Shown here: in pieces, positions 8,561-18,187 of the stretch | Position numbering within the stretch: the stretch's first letter is position 1 | How the letters are laid out: every line of letters begins with the position of its first letter | NCBI RefSeq assembly: GCF_016807805.1 | Contig: NZ_CP063363.1 | Coordinates: 62,001-126,000 of the forward strand | Direction of reading: 5' to 3' | From: Xanthobacter dioxanivorans | GTDB taxonomy: Bacteria; Pseudomonadota; Alphaproteobacteria; Rhizobiales; Xanthobacteraceae | DNA length: 64,000 bases | Notes under the pieces: model-generated | Databases searched by the model: none | The model's input: the letters and a program-made list of their open reading frames with translations, nothing else | Told to the model about the DNA's origin: nothing | Made by a program: the position numbers and the translations under genes

Positions 8561-10699
8561 CTATTCAGCAGCGACCATATGCTGTTCTTCCTCCTCGTCA
8601 GCCGGGTCGTCCTCGCCATCGCCTGAGAGGAAATCGGGAAGATCGTCGGCTTCCGCCGCAGCGGCCGATGCCGGATCAACGTCGATACCTTCGTCCACCA
8701 TGCGCAGCGGCTCAGGCAGCCAGCCGGACTCGGCCAACAGGCGTTCGGCTTCCTTCGCCATGTCGCCCTTCTTGAGGTGTCCGATCAGATCGGCTGCCCG
8801 GTCTCCAGCTCCTTCGCGCACGGCTTCAAGGATACGCGACTTGGTCACGCGGCCGAGATAATTGCCAACTGTCGGCCGCCAGCCCACTGCCACCATGTCG
8901 AGGCCGGTCGAACGCGCGAGCCGGTCAGCCTGCGACAGGCGGATGTGCAGCCCGTGCTGACTGACGCCCGTGCCGCTGTAGGGATTCGGCTTCTCATAGA
9001 GCGCGTTGACACCGAAGCTGACGCAATGGGCGAGCAGATCCATGCGCGACCCATAGTCCAGATCGGTCAGCCAATCCCAGAGAGCGGCATCGTCTGCCGG
9101 GACATGATCGCCCCAGCGTTCGTGCCGGTCTGCAATGGCCTTGGCGGACGTGCTATCGCGCAGATCTTCGGCCTGTGCGGGCAAATGAACCTCCCGGACC
9201 TGTGCTTCCAAGCAACCGCGACTGGAATGCGGCATGAAGCAATCCATGACCAGCCGGTGCAGCAGTGCCGTCATGGCGACATGCGGGTTCACGGCCACCG
9301 CATCCCGCAGTGCCAGCGTGCGATGCGCGGTCAGCTCGCTGACCAGACGATCGGGCAGCGGCTTGATGGTGTCGGCCTCGTCTTCCTCCTCCGTTTCGAC
9401 CGACTGGGCGCCCAGCGTGATGACTGCACGCATGTGGCTCACCTCCGATTCTGCGCGCTGGATAACCTCGCCGGTTTCCGGGTCAACGATCTCCGCCTCC
9501 GGTTCCGCAGGCGTTTCATCCTCGGCGCGAACATAGCCGCGTTCGATCAGCAATTCGCCATCGGCATCGATGCTGATGAAGACACCCGCCTTGCTGATAT
9601 GGTCCGGCTCGAAGGTCATCGGGCGGCGCTCGAAGGTTTCCAGCGCCTGTTCGATCTCACCGAGGCGGGCGTCGATCTCGTCGGGGAGTTCGTCAGCCTC
9701 GCCATATTCGGCTTCGAGCCTGTCATATTCGTCGCGCAATGCCTCGCGGGCGGCGCGCTCCTCTTCGCTCAGATCGATCGTGGCGCCGACAATCTGGCGA
9801 AGGCCATGATCGTGACCATAGGGAAAGGTGATGGCGACCTCGATCCACTTCCAGCCCTCGGCGGCGATGGCTTCGGCCTCGGACTTGAGTTTTTCGCCGA
9901 CCAGCCGGTCGAGCAGCACCGGATCTTGCAGCCAGCCACCATCGTCCTGCTGGAAGAGATCGCGCAGCACGCAGCCGCCAGCCTCCTCATAGGTGTCGAT
10001 GCCGACGAAGACCGCCCGCTTGTCGGCGGCGCGAACCGTGGTTTCGGTCAGCAGGCGCCGGATGTGGTAGGGTTCTTTCTGCCAGCCATCCTTGATCGCT
10101 TCCCAGACCTGCTCCTGCCGGGCATGGTCAGAACTGACGCTGAAGGCCATGAGCTGCTCCAGCGTCATGCCGTCCTCGGCATAGACGTCGAGCAATGCCG
10201 GTGAGACGGAAACCAGACGCAGGCGCTGCTTCACCACCTTGGTATCCACGAAGAAGGCGGCGGCGATGGCTTCTTCAGTCATGCCCTTTTCGCGCATGGC
10301 CTGGAAGGCGCGGAACTGGTCGAGCGGATGCAGCGGTGCGCGCTCGATGTTCTCGGCGAGCGAAACCTCGTCGATCAGCACATCGTCGCTGGCCTCCGAC
10401 ACGACGCACGGAACCGGCGCGATTTTTGCGAGGCGCTTCTGCTTGACCAGCAGTTCCAGCGCGCGGAACCGGCGGCCGCCGGCGGGCACCTCGAACATGC
10501 CGGTTTCCTTGCCATCGGCATCCACGACCGGGCGGACATGCAGGGACTGAATCAGCCCACGCCGAGCGACGGACTCGGCCAGTTCCTCGACTGAGATCCC
10601 GGCCTTGACACGCCGGACGTTGGACTGGCTGAGCACCAGCTTGTTGAAGGGAATGTCGCGCGAGGACGACAGGGTGATCTTCTGAACGGCAGTGGCCAT
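8561..10699 (-). CDS. large ParB/RepB/Spo0J-family protein
   Basis: The 712-residue protein has an N-terminal ParB domain: PFNKLVLSQSNVRRVKAGIS, EVPAGGRRFRALELL (the CTP-binding GxxR-type motif) and SLAENIERAPLHPLDQFRAF. A central KorB-like helix-turn-helix region follows, then a long acidic C-terminal extension ending EDDPADEEEEQHM. Such long ParB-like proteins are common on alphaproteobacterial plasmids and integrative elements, usually without a ParA beside them, and none is adjacent here. Its role could be partition or regulation of plasmid genes. The start ATG at 10699 lies only 149 bp from the Tn3-family insertion, which may have removed its native upstream region. Confidence 0.85.
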   Translation of the reverse strand: MATAVQKITLSSSRDIPFNKLVLSQSNVRRVKAGISVEELAESVARRGLIQSLHVRPVVDADGKETGMFEVPAGGRRFRALELLVKQKRLAKIAPVPCVVSEASDDVLIDEVSLAENIERAPLHPLDQFRAFQAMREKGMTEEAIAAAFFVDTKVVKQRLRLVSVSPALLDVYAEDGMTLEQLMAFSVSSDHARQEQVWEAIKDGWQKEPYHIRRLLTETTVRAADKRAVFVGIDTYEEAGGCVLRDLFQQDDGGWLQDPVLLDRLVGEKLKSEAEAIAAEGWKWIEVAITFPYGHDHGLRQIVGATIDLSEEERAAREALRDEYDRLEAEYGEADELPDEIDARLGEIEQALETFERRPMTFEPDHISKAGVFISIDADGELLIERGYVRAEDETPAEPEAEIVDPETGEVIQRAESEVSHMRAVITLGAQSVETEEEDEADTIKPLPDRLVSELTAHRTLALRDAVAVNPHVAMTALLHRLVMDCFMPHSSRGCLEAQVREVHLPAQAEDLRDSTSAKAIADRHERWGDHVPADDAALWDWLTDLDYGSRMDLLAHCVSFGVNALYEKPNPYSGTGVSQHGLHIRLSQADRLARSTGLDMVAVGWRPTVGNYLGRVTKSRILEAVREGAGDRAADLIGHLKKGDMAKEAERLLAESGWLPEPLRMVDEGIDVDPASAAAAEADDLPDFLSGDGEDDPADEEEEQHMVAAE

Positions 10700-10847
10700 G
10701 TCAGTTACTCCATGACGGACGCCGGTGAGCCTCTCTCTCCGGCTATCAGCCCGTCACGAAGCGAAGCGCCGCCCTCTTCCTCTGAAGAGAGCGACGCCAG
10801 CCGCAGAACCTGAAACCCGGAAATCAGGCACTCCGGTTTTCTGTATA

Positions 10848-13800
10848 GGGATCAGAACAAGAGCTGTGCAGAATCGTACGCTAAGGTCGAACGAAGCGTG
10901 AACCGAGATTCTTGTGTCTCGCGATTTCCAGGCGCGCCGTCTGATCCCAGTGGAAAACCGTGGCAGTAGGATAGCTGCTGTTTCCACATCCAGTCAGCTC
11001 GGCAACATTGAGCGGGAGTTGGTGTGTGCGGAGTTGAGCAGTGGCCAGGCGCAAGATTCTCAAAGCTCAGGATCGTCGGGAGCTTTTCGATATTCCGGCT
11101 GATGAGGACAGTCTAATCCGACACTATTCATTGTCCGCGTCGGATCGCCTCGAAATTGACCTTCGCAGGCGCGAGCACAATAAGCTCGGCTTCGCTGTTC
11201 AGCTTTGCGTGATGCGACATCCGGGCCGGGTGCTGGCCGCAGGCGAAATTCCGCCGCGTGCGATGCTGAAATATGTGGCCGACCAGATCGGCGCCGATCC
11301 CACTGCGTTTACAATCTATGCCCGCCGGGAAGAGACGCGCCGCGATCACATTGCGCGCCTGATGATCTATCTCGGCGTCAGAAGCGCGACAGCTCAGGAT
11401 CGTCGCGCGGGGCTGTTGTCGGCAATTGAGGCGGCCACGATGTCCGACAGCGGCGCTTCGATTGTGAATGCCATTGTCGCCACGATGCGAGAACGCGGAG
11501 CCCTGTTGCCCGCGGTGGAGATCATCGAGCGAATGGCGCTTGCGGCCCGCGCCATAGCTCGCCGTCGCGCGGAGACAGCGCTTATCGACGGTCTCACACC
11601 TGAGAAGCTGCTGGCTCTCGACAAGCTGCTCGAGGTTGATGCGGCGGTCGGCCAGACTCGCTTCCATTGGTTGCGGTCCGCGCCGGAAGCGCCCGCAGCT
11701 TCAAATCTGGTAGGACTGACTGAACGAATTGCCTTCCTGCGCACGCTCGGGATCGATCCCGGTTTGCGGGCGCGCGTGGCATCCGGGCGGTGGGACCAAA
11801 TGGTCCGTGAGGGCAATGCCACACCGGCGTGGCTGGCCAACGACTTCAATGCCAGCCGTCGCCACGCCCTGATTGTCGCGCAGGTGATCAAGCTCGGCGA
11901 GAAGCTAACCGATGATGCCGTTACGATGTTCATCAAGCTGATCGGGCGGCTGTTCTCCCAGGCGCACAGTCGCAAGAAACGGCGGCACATGGACCAACGG
12001 ACAGACACCTCCAAGGCCCTGCGTATGTTCCTCGATACGATAACAGCGCTGCAATCGGCCAACGATCGGGGTCAGGACGCGCTTGAGGTTCTTGACCAAA
12101 AGGTCGGTTGGCACCGGCTGCTTCGAATGAAGCCTGAGCTTGCAGCAATGGTCGAGGACAACGAGGCATCCCCGCTGGTCCTGGCGGCCGAGCAGTATGG
12201 TGGCGTCCTCAAATACGCGACGGCGTTCCTGGCAACCTTTACGTTCCGTTCAGCGCGCCGCCACGATTCTCTGCTCACAGCTATTGCGATGCTCCGAAGG
12301 CTTCATTCGGAGGGACGGCGCACACTGCCCGAGCGTGTTCCGACCAGCCATCTCAGTCCAACCGATCGGAAACTGATCTTTGGGCAGCAGAAGCCCGATC
12401 GTCGGCTCTATGAGATAGCCACGCTCGCCGCATTGCGCGAGCGCCTTCGCTCGGCGGATATCTGGGTGGAGGGCAGCCGCTCGTTCCGCCCGATCGACGA
12501 CCACCTCATGCCGCGATCTACGTTCACCGCGATGAAGGAAGAGGATCGGCTTGGCCTTGGTGTGGGCAGTGACGGCGCCGCTTGGCTGAACGAAGTAATG
12601 CAGGTGCTGGACTTCAATCTGAAGCGCCTGGCCTATCGCGCTCGCGCTGGTAAGCTCAAGGGTGTTCGTCTCGAAGCGGGAACGCTGATCGTGACGCCGA
12701 CCGTCGGCGACGTTCCTGCGGCAGCCGAAGAACTGAACGCAGAGATCAGCGAGATGTATCCGCTTGTCGAAGTTCCTGATCTCCTTAGGGAAGTGCATGA
12801 TTGGACGGGCTTTGCCGATCACTTCACACATGTCCGCACGGGTGACGCCCCACGGAATGTCTCCGCCATGCTGGCCGGCATCTTGGCCGATGCAACCAAT
12901 CTTGGTCCGAAGCGGATGGCCGGCGCCTCCAAGGGCATCAGCGCCCATCAGATTGGCTGGATGCGCACCTTCCATGCCCGATCAGAAACCTATCGCGCCG
13001 CTCAGGCCTGCATCACCGACGCCCATACCGGTCACCCGCATTCCCGTCTGTGGGGCAACGGAACGACCGCGTCGTCCGACGGACAGTTCTTCCGTGTGAG
13101 CGACCGAGCGGCAAAACGCGGCGACGTCAACCTGCACTATGGCAGCGAGCCGGGATCGAAATTCTACAGCCACCTGTCGGACCAGTACGGCTATTTCAGC
13201 ATTTTGCCGATCAGCCCCACGGAAAGCGAAGCGGCCTATGTGCTCGATGGCCTGTTTGACCAAGATACGATCCTGGATATCCAGGAGCATTTTACTGACA
13301 CTGGTGGCGCGAGCGATCACGTCTTCGGGCTGTTCGCCCTGATCGGCAAACGCTTCGCGCCTCGATTGCGCAATCTCAAAGATCGAAAGTTCCACACATT
13401 CGAGAAGGGCGATGCCTACCCGGCGCTGACGAACCACATCGGGGCTCCGATTAACACCGCGTTGATTCTCGATCGTTGGGACGATCTGCTCCATCTGGCA
13501 GCCTCGATCACGACGCGCTCCGTCGTCCCCTCGACCATCCTCAAAAAGCTCTCGGCGTCTCCGATGGAAAGCCAGCTGGCAAAGGCGCTGCGGGAACTCG
13601 GCCGGATTGAGCGCTCGCTGTTCATGATCGAATGGTATTCGAGCCCAGCCTTGCGCCGACGGTGCCAAGCCGGCCTCAACAAGGGTGAGGCAGCGCATAA
13701 GCTCAAACGCGCGGTGTTCTTCCACGAGCGCGGCGAAATCCGTGACCGTTCATTCGAGAGCCAAGCATTCCGCGCGTCTGGCCTCAATCTTGTCGTCAGC

Positions 13801-14073
13801 GCCATCGTGCACTGGAACACCGTCTATCTCGACCGCGCTGTCACTCATCTGAAGCGAGACGGCAGAAACATTCCCGACACGCTGCTCAAGCACGTCTCGC
13901 CGCTCAGTTGGGAACACATCAACCTGACCGGCATCTACACCTGGGATACTGAGCACCAGATGCCCGAAGGCTTCCGATCGCTTCGCTTGCAAGCCCCAGT
14001 CCGGCGAGTAGCATGATGTTCATGATTCGTTCGGCCTTAGCGTACGATTTTGAGCAGCTCTTGTTCTGACCCC
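10848..14073 (+). mobile_element. Tn3-family element without resolvase, copy 1
   Basis: The element is 3,226 bp with 38-bp terminal inverted repeats (10848-10885 and 14036-14073) that differ at about four positions. They begin GGGATCAGAACAAGAGCTG and GGGGTCAGAACAAGAGCTG and end in ACGCTAAG, the classic Tn3 inner boundary. The only gene is tnpA; no resolvase or res site fits inside. In this it resembles IS1071-like members. The left 5-bp flank GTATA does not match the right flank GAACT, so the copy no longer sits in its original target. Confidence 0.9.
11041..14016 (+). CDS. tnpA: Tn3-family transposase TnpA (copy 1)
   Basis: The 991-residue protein starts with GTG at 11041, preceded by GGAG at 7 nt. 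The N-terminal part (RRELFDIPADEDSLIRHYSL) is the DUF4158-type region of Tn3 transposases. The C-terminal half carries the DDE catalytic domain, with GTTASSDGQFFRVSDRA near residue 675, then HFTDTGGASDHVFGLFALIG. The length is standard for the family. It catalyses replicative transposition through cointegrates; without a resolvase, cointegrates would persist or be resolved by host recombination. The second copy at 36600-39575 encodes the identical protein. Confidence 0.93.
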   Translation: MARRKILKAQDRRELFDIPADEDSLIRHYSLSASDRLEIDLRRREHNKLGFAVQLCVMRHPGRVLAAGEIPPRAMLKYVADQIGADPTAFTIYARREETRRDHIARLMIYLGVRSATAQDRRAGLLSAIEAATMSDSGASIVNAIVATMRERGALLPAVEIIERMALAARAIARRRAETALIDGLTPEKLLALDKLLEVDAAVGQTRFHWLRSAPEAPAASNLVGLTERIAFLRTLGIDPGLRARVASGRWDQMVREGNATPAWLANDFNASRRHALIVAQVIKLGEKLTDDAVTMFIKLIGRLFSQAHSRKKRRHMDQRTDTSKALRMFLDTITALQSANDRGQDALEVLDQKVGWHRLLRMKPELAAMVEDNEASPLVLAAEQYGGVLKYATAFLATFTFRSARRHDSLLTAIAMLRRLHSEGRRTLPERVPTSHLSPTDRKLIFGQQKPDRRLYEIATLAALRERLRSADIWVEGSRSFRPIDDHLMPRSTFTAMKEEDRLGLGVGSDGAAWLNEVMQVLDFNLKRLAYRARAGKLKGVRLEAGTLIVTPTVGDVPAAAEELNAEISEMYPLVEVPDLLREVHDWTGFADHFTHVRTGDAPRNVSAMLAGILADATNLGPKRMAGASKGISAHQIGWMRTFHARSETYRAAQACITDAHTGHPHSRLWGNGTTASSDGQFFRVSDRAAKRGDVNLHYGSEPGSKFYSHLSDQYGYFSILPISPTESEAAYVLDGLFDQDTILDIQEHFTDTGGASDHVFGLFALIGKRFAPRLRNLKDRKFHTFEKGDAYPALTNHIGAPINTALILDRWDDLLHLAASITTRSVVPSTILKKLSASPMESQLAKALRELGRIERSLFMIEWYSSPALRRRCQAGLNKGEAAHKLKRAVFFHERGEIRDRSFESQAFRASGLNLVVSAIVHWNTVYLDRAVTHLKRDGRNIPDTLLKHVSPLSWEHINLTGIYTWDTEHQMPEGFRSLRLQAPVRRVA

Positions 14074-14299
14074 GAACTGGCGTCGGGCATCGCTCGGCCG
14101 GGGGCATGACCAGGCCAAGCCCGGCCTGTCCCGATCCCCGCCACGCCTCGCGGCGCTCATGGGCGAGCGTGGAGAGCTGCCCGGCGTCTTCCTCGGTGAG
14201 CTGGCCGGCGCTGTAGCGCGTCCATACCTCCCGCATGATCTCATCAAGCGCGCTTGCGCGCGCGCAGCCGATCGCGGCCGCGATCTGCATCCTCAACAT
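14074..14299 (-). pseudogene. plasmid replication-type protein, N-terminal part (split by Tn3 element)
   Basis: Seventy-five codons starting at the ATG at 14299 (GGAAGGA eight nt upstream) encode MLRMQIAAAIGCARASALDE through AHERREAWRGSG to PPAERCPTPV. The frame then runs into the transposon end. The remainder of the gene is at 35752-36406. The joined protein would be about 291 residues with a winged-helix segment, resembling DNA-binding replication proteins of small alphaproteobacterial plasmids. The initiator role is my reading of family and context and is not proven. Broken, it should no longer drive independent replication. Confidence 0.65.
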
Positions 14300-14454
14300 G
14301 CCTGTCGTCCTTCCATTTGAAGGACATGACGGCGCGGACGGCAGGCACGGCTTTCCTGTTTCCGCAAGAATCAATCTTGCGGATTGGAGTGCTGTAGCGT
14401 AGATAAGGGGAGAGCTTTGGCCCCGTCTCTACGGTGTGTCTGACGGCCTACAAA

Positions 14455-14486
14455 AACGCTCGACCGTTGGCGCGGTCGGGCGTTTT
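14455..14486. terminator. strong bidirectional intrinsic terminator
   Basis: AACGCTCGACCG and CGGTCGGGCGTT form a 12-bp stem with one G-T pair around a 6-nt loop. TT follows on the plus strand and TTTTT on the minus strand. It sits directly below the ribbon-helix-helix gene (minus strand). Confidence 0.8.
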
Positions 14487-14490
14487 GCCG

Positions 14491-14700
14491 TTATGTCCCT
14501 TGCTTCGCTTCGATATAGAGCCTCAATGCTTCCTCGATGATCGGCGCGCGGCCAAGCACGCCCCGCTGCTCCTTGATCTTGTCGATTTGGGCGAGAAGAT
14601 CAGTCGGAACATACGTGGTCAGCGCGATACGGCCGGCCGCAAGCTGCCGCGCCCGATGGGCGGCAACGTCCTTCCGAATCCTTTCCGAGTCGCGCTTCAT
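14491..14700 (-). CDS. small ribbon-helix-helix (CopG-like) DNA-binding protein
   Basis: From the ATG at 14700 this encodes 69 residues. IALTTYVPTDLLAQIDKIKE gives the beta-strand plus first helix, and LGRAPIIEEALRLYIEAKQG gives the second helix of a ribbon-helix-helix fold. An in-frame TTG at 14736 would add 12 residues, but its AAGGGA lies too close; neither start has an ideal ribosome site. Such proteins usually act as plasmid copy-number, partition or antitoxin-type repressors. It lies between the broken replication gene and the resolvase, so a plasmid-maintenance regulator is likely. The terminator at 14455-14486 ends its transcript. Confidence 0.65.
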   Translation of the reverse strand: MKRDSERIRKDVAAHRARQLAAGRIALTTYVPTDLLAQIDKIKEQRGVLGRAPIIEEALRLYIEAKQGT

Positions 14701-14809
14701 TCTTAGCAGTAAGGACGAACTCGCCCGATTCTGCAATCCCTTGCGGAAGGAACCGCGAAAGGCACTACTTCTAGGGCCGGCAACTAAACGTGGTTACGTC
14801 AATGCGTAT

Positions 14810-15403
14810 TCACGTCAATGCGTTCTCAAGCGCCCGGTAGAGCGTGGCACGATGCACGCCCAAGAGCCGGGCGACTTCCGCCACCGGCTTCTTGTCGTCA
14901 TGGATAAGCTGGCGGGCATGGGCGATCTGCTCGGCCGACAGGGCAGGGGAGGGGCCGAACTTCACGCCTCGGGCTTTCGCCGCGATCCGGCCGGCGCTCG
15001 TGCGCTCCACGATCAAGCTGCGCTCGAAATCCGCGATGCCGGCGAACACGGTCAACACCATGCGCCCCGCCGGCGTCGTGGTATCGGCCCACGGCTCGGC
15101 CAGCGAACGCAGGCCAGCGCCGGCCTCCTTGATCCGCTCCGCGATCGCCAGAAGGTCGCCGGTCGATCGGGCGAGGCGGTCTAGCCTGGTGATCGTCACC
15201 ACGTCGCCGGCACGCAGATGGTCGAGCATCCGCGCCAGCTCGGGCCGATCCCGCTTCGCCCCGGAAGCCTTTTCCTCGAAGATGCGGACGCAGCCGGCCG
15301 CACCCAGGGCGGCCCGCTGCGCATCGAGGTCCTGGCCGCGAGTCGAAACGCGGGCATAGCCGATGAACACGCGGCCGGCGTCGGAATCTGGTCGGCTGCT
15401 CAC
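14810..15403 (-). CDS. serine recombinase, resolvase/invertase family
   Basis: About 197 residues from a GTG at 15403, chosen because GGGGGAAG lies just upstream; the longer frame from ATG 15460 has no ribosome site. The catalytic serine is in VFIGYARVSTRGQDLDAQRA, and the active-site arginines lie in GDVVTITRLDRLARSTGDLL. The C-terminus is a Hin-type helix-turn-helix (KKPVAEVARLLGVHRATLYRAL). It most likely resolves dimers of the captured plasmid. The nested inverted repeats just upstream (15414-15466) are a good candidate for its recombination or operator site. It is not part of the Tn3-family element. Confidence 0.88.
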   Translation of the reverse strand: MSSRPDSDAGRVFIGYARVSTRGQDLDAQRAALGAAGCVRIFEEKASGAKRDRPELARMLDHLRAGDVVTITRLDRLARSTGDLLAIAERIKEAGAGLRSLAEPWADTTTPAGRMVLTVFAGIADFERSLIVERTSAGRIAAKARGVKFGPSPALSAEQIAHARQLIHDDKKPVAEVARLLGVHRATLYRALENALT

Positions 15404-15413
15404 GGCTTCCCCC

Positions 15414-15466
15414 TGTCGCAAATCATGTCGCAAGTTTTCTACCACTTGCGACAAAGACATGCGACA
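15414..15466. promoter_or_regulatory. nested inverted repeats, candidate res site or operator of the resolvase
   Basis: A perfect 10-bp inverted repeat TGTCGCAAGT/ACTTGCGACA (15426-15435 and 15444-15453) is enclosed by a second pair TGTCGCA/TGCGACA (15414-15420 and 15460-15466), almost concentric. A further ACTTGCG-like copy lies near 15516. The position directly before the recombinase start suggests a recombination site, autoregulatory operator or both. Confidence 0.55.
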
Positions 15467-15560
15467 CGAAAAGCCCTGATTTTCCGGGGGCGGCCGATCT
15501 GTTGCAGGTTTTACAACTTGCGCGACAAGGCTATGAAGCGCCGGGATTGTATAGCGTAGC

Positions 15561-15587
15561 TTGACACTATACGTTTAGCTTGATAGT
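15561..15587 (+). promoter_or_regulatory. probable higBA promoter
   Basis: TTGACA (15561-15566) is followed after 15 bp by GATAGT (15582-15587), only 8 bp before the higB start. Repeated TAGCTTGA (two copies) and TATA-containing inverted motifs cover the region and may be the HigA operator. Confidence 0.45.
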
Positions 15588-15595
15588 GACGGCAC

Positions 15596-15886
15596 ATGAG
15601 AATCCGAAACGTGGTCCATAAGGGGTTGCGCCGCTTCATCGAAGATGATGACGCCACCGGCTTGCAGGCGGCCGTAGTGCCGAAAGTCCGTCGCATCGTC
15701 ACCTTCCTGCAAGATATGGAGCGGGAAGACGAGCTGCGCACGGTCCCGAGCTGGAAGGCTCATCAGCTCACCGGCGATCGAAAAGGCACCTGGAGCCTGT
15801 TCGTCACCAAGAACTGGCGGATCACGTTCCGGATCGACCAAACCGAAATCGAGATCATCGACCTCGACTATGAAGATTACCACTAG
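15596..15886 (+). CDS. higB: HigB/RelE-family toxin
   Basis: The 96-residue protein has the compact RelE/HigB fold pattern. HKGLRRFIEDDDATGL opens it, followed by RTVPSWKAHQLTGDRKGTWS and the core strand LFVTKNWRITFRIDQTEI, ending in EIIDLDYEDYH. Related toxins cleave mRNA on the ribosome. The toxin gene comes first and the antitoxin 9 bp downstream, the order typical of higBA rather than relBE. It belongs to the captured plasmid and would stabilise it by post-segregational killing. Confidence 0.9.
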   Translation: MRIRNVVHKGLRRFIEDDDATGLQAAVVPKVRRIVTFLQDMEREDELRTVPSWKAHQLTGDRKGTWSLFVTKNWRITFRIDQTEIEIIDLDYEDYH

Positions 15887-15895
15887 GAGGTGGCT

Positions 15896-16228
15896 ATGAG
15901 TGCGATGCAGGGCATCCGTATGAAAAACCCCGCCCACCCCGGCGGCTTCGTCAAAAGCGAGATCATCGAGCCTCTTGGCCTTTCGGTCACGAGCGCGGCG
16001 CAAGTTCTAGGTGTTACGAGGGCGGCATTGTCGGCCGTGCTGAACGAGCGCGCACATCTTTCGCCGGAAATGGCGCTCCGGGTCGAAAAGGCTTTCGGCG
16101 TGTCAATGGATACGCTCATGCGGATGCAGAACAGCTACGACATTGCCCAGGCCCGCAAGCGGGAAGGGGAGATCAACGTCGCACCCTTCAAGGGAAAGCC
16201 GCTCGATCCGCAAGCGGCGCTGATCTGA
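15896..16228 (+). CDS. higA: HigA-type antitoxin with Xre helix-turn-helix
   Basis: The start ATG at 15896 has AGGAGG five nt upstream; an in-frame GTG at 15890 overlaps that site and is rejected. The 110 residues include HPGGFVKSEIIEPLGLSVTS and AAQVLGVTRAALSAVLNERA, the typical HigA helix-turn-helix, then LSPEMALRVEKAFGVSMDTL. It should neutralise the toxin encoded just upstream and repress the shared promoter. The C-terminal extension (KREGEINVAPFKG) is longer than in the smallest members. Confidence 0.9.
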   Translation: MSAMQGIRMKNPAHPGGFVKSEIIEPLGLSVTSAAQVLGVTRAALSAVLNERAHLSPEMALRVEKAFGVSMDTLMRMQNSYDIAQARKREGEINVAPFKGKPLDPQAALI

Positions 16229-16282
16229 AACAAAGACAACTGGAATGGTGCCGCGTGCGGGACACGGGGCAGGGGGATTTGA

Positions 16283-18187
16283 ATGAAAAGCTTGCTGGAA
16301 CAACTTCCGTCTATCGTCGCAGAGGGCAAAAAAGAGGCTGAACGTGTGATGGAACGGGCCGAGAGCAATTATCGCCTCGGGTTACAGACGCGGGAGCTGG
16401 TGGTTCCGTCGAGGGACAGCAATTGGCAAGATATGTTTCGACAAAAGCCGCAATCGGCAGCTCCCGCCTCCGATCCAAATACACTGATTTATGGTGATAA
16501 CCTACTGGCAATGGCAGCTTTGCTAGCCGGCAGTGATAGTGCACAATCCCTGCGCAGCAAGGTTGATCTGATCTATATAGACCCGCCTTATGACAGCAAG
16601 GCGGACTATCGGACTAAAATCAGCCTGTCCGAATCTCAAATTGAACAGCGCCCAACAACTATTGAGCAGTTTGCATACTCTGACACATGGGTAGAGGGAA
16701 CAGCATCATATTTATCTATGCTTGTTCCCCGCCTTGTTTTGATGCGCGAACTTTTATCTGAAAGAGGATCAATATACGTCCACCTAGACTGGCACGTAAA
16801 TGGTTATGTTCGAGCAATTCTGGACGAGGTTTTTGGGAAGCAAAATTTTAGAAATGAAATTATATGGACATATTTTGGATTTAAGCGATCAACTACAAGA
16901 AAGTTCCCGCAAAAACACGACACAATATATTCCTATTTTAAGAATGAGGATTATTATTGGAAAACACAATACAAGCCGCATAGCGCAGAATACTTGAAAA
17001 GATTCAAACCGGACGAAACGGGACGGCTCTGCCGATCTGACGTTAACCCGACGGGCGGCGGCACCAGAAGAATATACCTCGATGAAGTTGAGGGCGATAT
17101 TATTGACTCGGTTTGGGATGACATTCCGCCAGTTAATCCGGTTGCGAAAGAGCGGGTGGATTATGCCACGCAGAAACCGGAGAAATTGGTAGAGCGGATC
17201 ATTGAATCGTCATGTCCTCCTGGCGGTTCGATTGCTGACTTTTTTGCAGGTTCTGGCACAACGGCTGCTGTGGCCGAACGGCTCGGCCGTCGCTGGATCG
17301 TGTCCGATCTCGGGAAGCCCGCGTGCATGATTACACGCAAGCGTCTGATCGACCAGGACGCCAAGCCGTTCCTCTACCAGCACATTGGCGACTACCAGGT
17401 TGAACAAATGCGCTCCACGATGGGAAGTCGGTTCCGCATCGGCGATCTGGCCGAAATCGTGCTCGGCCTCTATGGCGCGCTGCCGCTGCCCGTAGAGGAA
17501 AACCCGAACAAGAACATGGGCAGGCTTCAGGGGAGCAAAACGCTCGTCCTCGCGGACAGCCCCAACAAGATGACCGGCCTCGCCACGCTGCGCCGTGCAA
17601 TCGAAATCCGCGACAACCTCATGGGCGGGTGGGATAAGGTCGTTATCCTGGGATGGAATTTCTCACCTACGATCGGCCATGACATTGAGGCACTGGGGCA
17701 GGGGGACCGGCTGGAAGTGCTCGTGATCCCGCCCGATCTGCTCGACCGGCTGAAGAAGAAAGGCCACAAGCTCAAGGCCGACGAGGTGCGCTTTTCGTCG
17801 CTGCAATATCTCAAGCTGGGCGCGGTTTCCCGCAAACAGGACGGGGAGGGGGAAGCCTTGTCCGTAGAGATCGCCAATTATGTGTTGCTGTCTCCGGAGG
17901 CGTTGAATCTCGACGAAGCTAACCGCGAAAAACTGCAAAAGGTCATCAATTCCGATCCTTTGGCGCTGATCGAATATTGGAGCGTCGATCCTGACTATGA
18001 CGGCGAGGTGTTCCGCTCCGTCTGGCAGGACTATCGCGGAAACACCGAGAACGATGCCGACGCTTATCGTGTCATCACTACGGCACGGCTCACCGGCCTT
18101 TCTAAGAAAGATGGCCCCCGCCGCGTCTGCGTGCGCGTGGTTGATGTGTTCGGCTTCGAGGCCGAAGCAACTGTCGAGGTGGTATGA
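16283..18187 (+). CDS. mod: type III restriction-modification system methyltransferase (Mod)
   Basis: The 634-residue beta-class N6-adenine methyltransferase has the catalytic motif IV in [19 protein letters not shown] near residue 100 and the AdoMet motif I in [20 protein letters not shown] near residue 320. This order (IV before I) is normal for Mod. The target-recognition segment between them (about 16690-17180) is strikingly AT-rich compared with the rest. The stop overlaps the start of res (ATGA at 18184-18187), showing translational coupling. Mod alone modifies DNA. Because res is broken, it should now act as an orphan methyltransferase. Confidence 0.92.
   Translation: MKSLLEQLPSIVAEGKKEAERVMERAESNYRLGLQTRELVVPSRDSNWQDMFRQKPQSAAPASDPNTLIYGDNLLAMAALLAGSDSAQSLRSKVDLIYIDPPYDSKADYRTKISLSESQIEQRPTTIEQFAYSDTWVEGTASYLSMLVPRLVLMRELLSERGSIYVHLDWHVNGYVRAILDEVFGKQNFRNEIIWTYFGFKRSTTRKFPQKHDTIYSYFKNEDYYWKTQYKPHSAEYLKRFKPDETGRLCRSDVNPTGGGTRRIYLDEVEGDIIDSVWDDIPPVNPVAKERVDYATQKPEKLVERIIESSCPPGGSIADFFAGSGTTAAVAERLGRRWIVSDLGKPACMITRKRLIDQDAKPFLYQHIGDYQVEQMRSTMGSRFRIGDLAEIVLGLYGALPLPVEENPNKNMGRLQGSKTLVLADSPNKMTGLATLRRAIEIRDNLMGGWDKVVILGWNFSPTIGHDIEALGQGDRLEVLVIPPDLLDRLKKKGHKLKADEVRFSSLQYLKLGAVSRKQDGEGEALSVEIANYVLLSPEALNLDEANREKLQKVINSDPLALIEYWSVDPDYDGEVFRSVWQDYRGNTENDADAYRVITTARLTGLSKKDGPRRVCVRVVDVFGFEAEATVEVV

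Noticed and set aside
8561-10699. Plus-strand 475-codon frame at 8777-10204
   Set aside because: It is the exact antisense of the ParB-like gene, whose motifs are unmistakable.
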